A stretch of DNA of 64,000 nt from Planctomycetota bacterium. GTDB lineage: Bacteria > Planctomycetota > UBA1135 > GCA-002686595. Within the stretch, counting starts at the first letter, position 1; each line of letters starts with the position of its first letter. The position numbers were made by a program, and so were the translations under genes. The stretch spans positions 299,676 through 363,675 of the forward strand of contig JADJLZ010000007.1 in NCBI GenBank assembly GCA_016709875.1, in the 5' to 3' direction. Positions 63,937-64,000 of the stretch are shown here, piece by piece. The notes beneath the pieces were generated by a model, which worked only from the letters and a program-made list of their open reading frames with translations, was not told the origin of the DNA and searched no databases.

Positions 63937-64000
63937 CTCCCTGGTGTTCCTTGCCTCGCGCTCGCCCGTGTCCAGCTATCGCACGCACCGCCGGGAGCGC

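Overview
The window is about 70% G+C and densely packed with genes. It is probably from a member of the Planctomycetota, most likely an uncultured lineage. The best evidence is the 1290-residue secreted protein at 38021-41893, which joins a PVC-type dehydrogenase-like N-terminus, an NPCBM-like domain, a CxxCH cytochrome module and a DUF1080 domain. A second DUF1080-like protein, a sulfatase with TPRs and many secreted peptidase-like proteins fit the same group. No rRNA or tRNA gene, prophage, transposase or CRISPR array was seen.

Layout. 1-9.7 kb: ABC-2 exporter (partial), a serine hydrolase lacking its catalytic Lys, a frameshifted glycosyltransferase, an ALDH7-type semialdehyde dehydrogenase, a secreted beta-propeller-like protein and small hypotheticals. 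9.7-17.4 kb: ettA-Nudix pair, a small molybdopterin-domain protein, an SRPBCC protein, and the tig-clpP-clpX proteostasis operon. 17.7-24.4 kb: a giant TPR/gluzincin/DUF1080/thioredoxin-fold protein, a DHH phosphoesterase, rlmN and an anchored hypothetical protein. 24.45-26.26 kb: a tandem array built from the 3' end of the neighbouring lysine aminotransferase gene. 26.3-38 kb: lat, mscL, a coiled-coil protein, a degenerate ALDH, rnpA-yidD, a PD40 lipoprotein, a doubly broken sulfatase, an M28/PDZ lipoprotein, a short YfhO-like protein and a frameshifted YycJ-like hydrolase. 38-42.3 kb: the PVC cytochrome protein and a DUF3332 lipoprotein. 42.3-51.4 kb: five minus-strand genes with very small gaps (two OPT transporters and three glycosyltransferases). 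52.7-59.5 kb: the prkA-yeaH-spoVR stress operon followed by an M3 peptidase. 59.7-64 kb: a doubly frameshifted glutaminyl-cyclase-like M28 protein and two overlapping M14-like proteins in which the zinc-binding HxxE is replaced by DxRS.

Links between genes. The aminotransferase (26.3 kb) and the ALDH7 enzyme (4.3 kb) together would convert L-lysine to 2-aminoadipate. PrkA, YeaH and SpoVR are a conserved trio. Three repeat families are confined to gene 3' ends, mostly between convergent genes: a 43-bp-arm palindrome at 4.2 kb, a 257-bp palindrome at 17.5 kb, and seven copies of an AAAAAACCAG-N5-CTGGTTTTTT hairpin or its variant. In three cases the hairpin copy supplies the gene's stop codon, so it probably serves as a mobile or dispersed terminator. 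Five genes carry seven apparent frame-breaking lesions. Most are single bases, so residual assembly error must be excluded before calling them pseudogenes.
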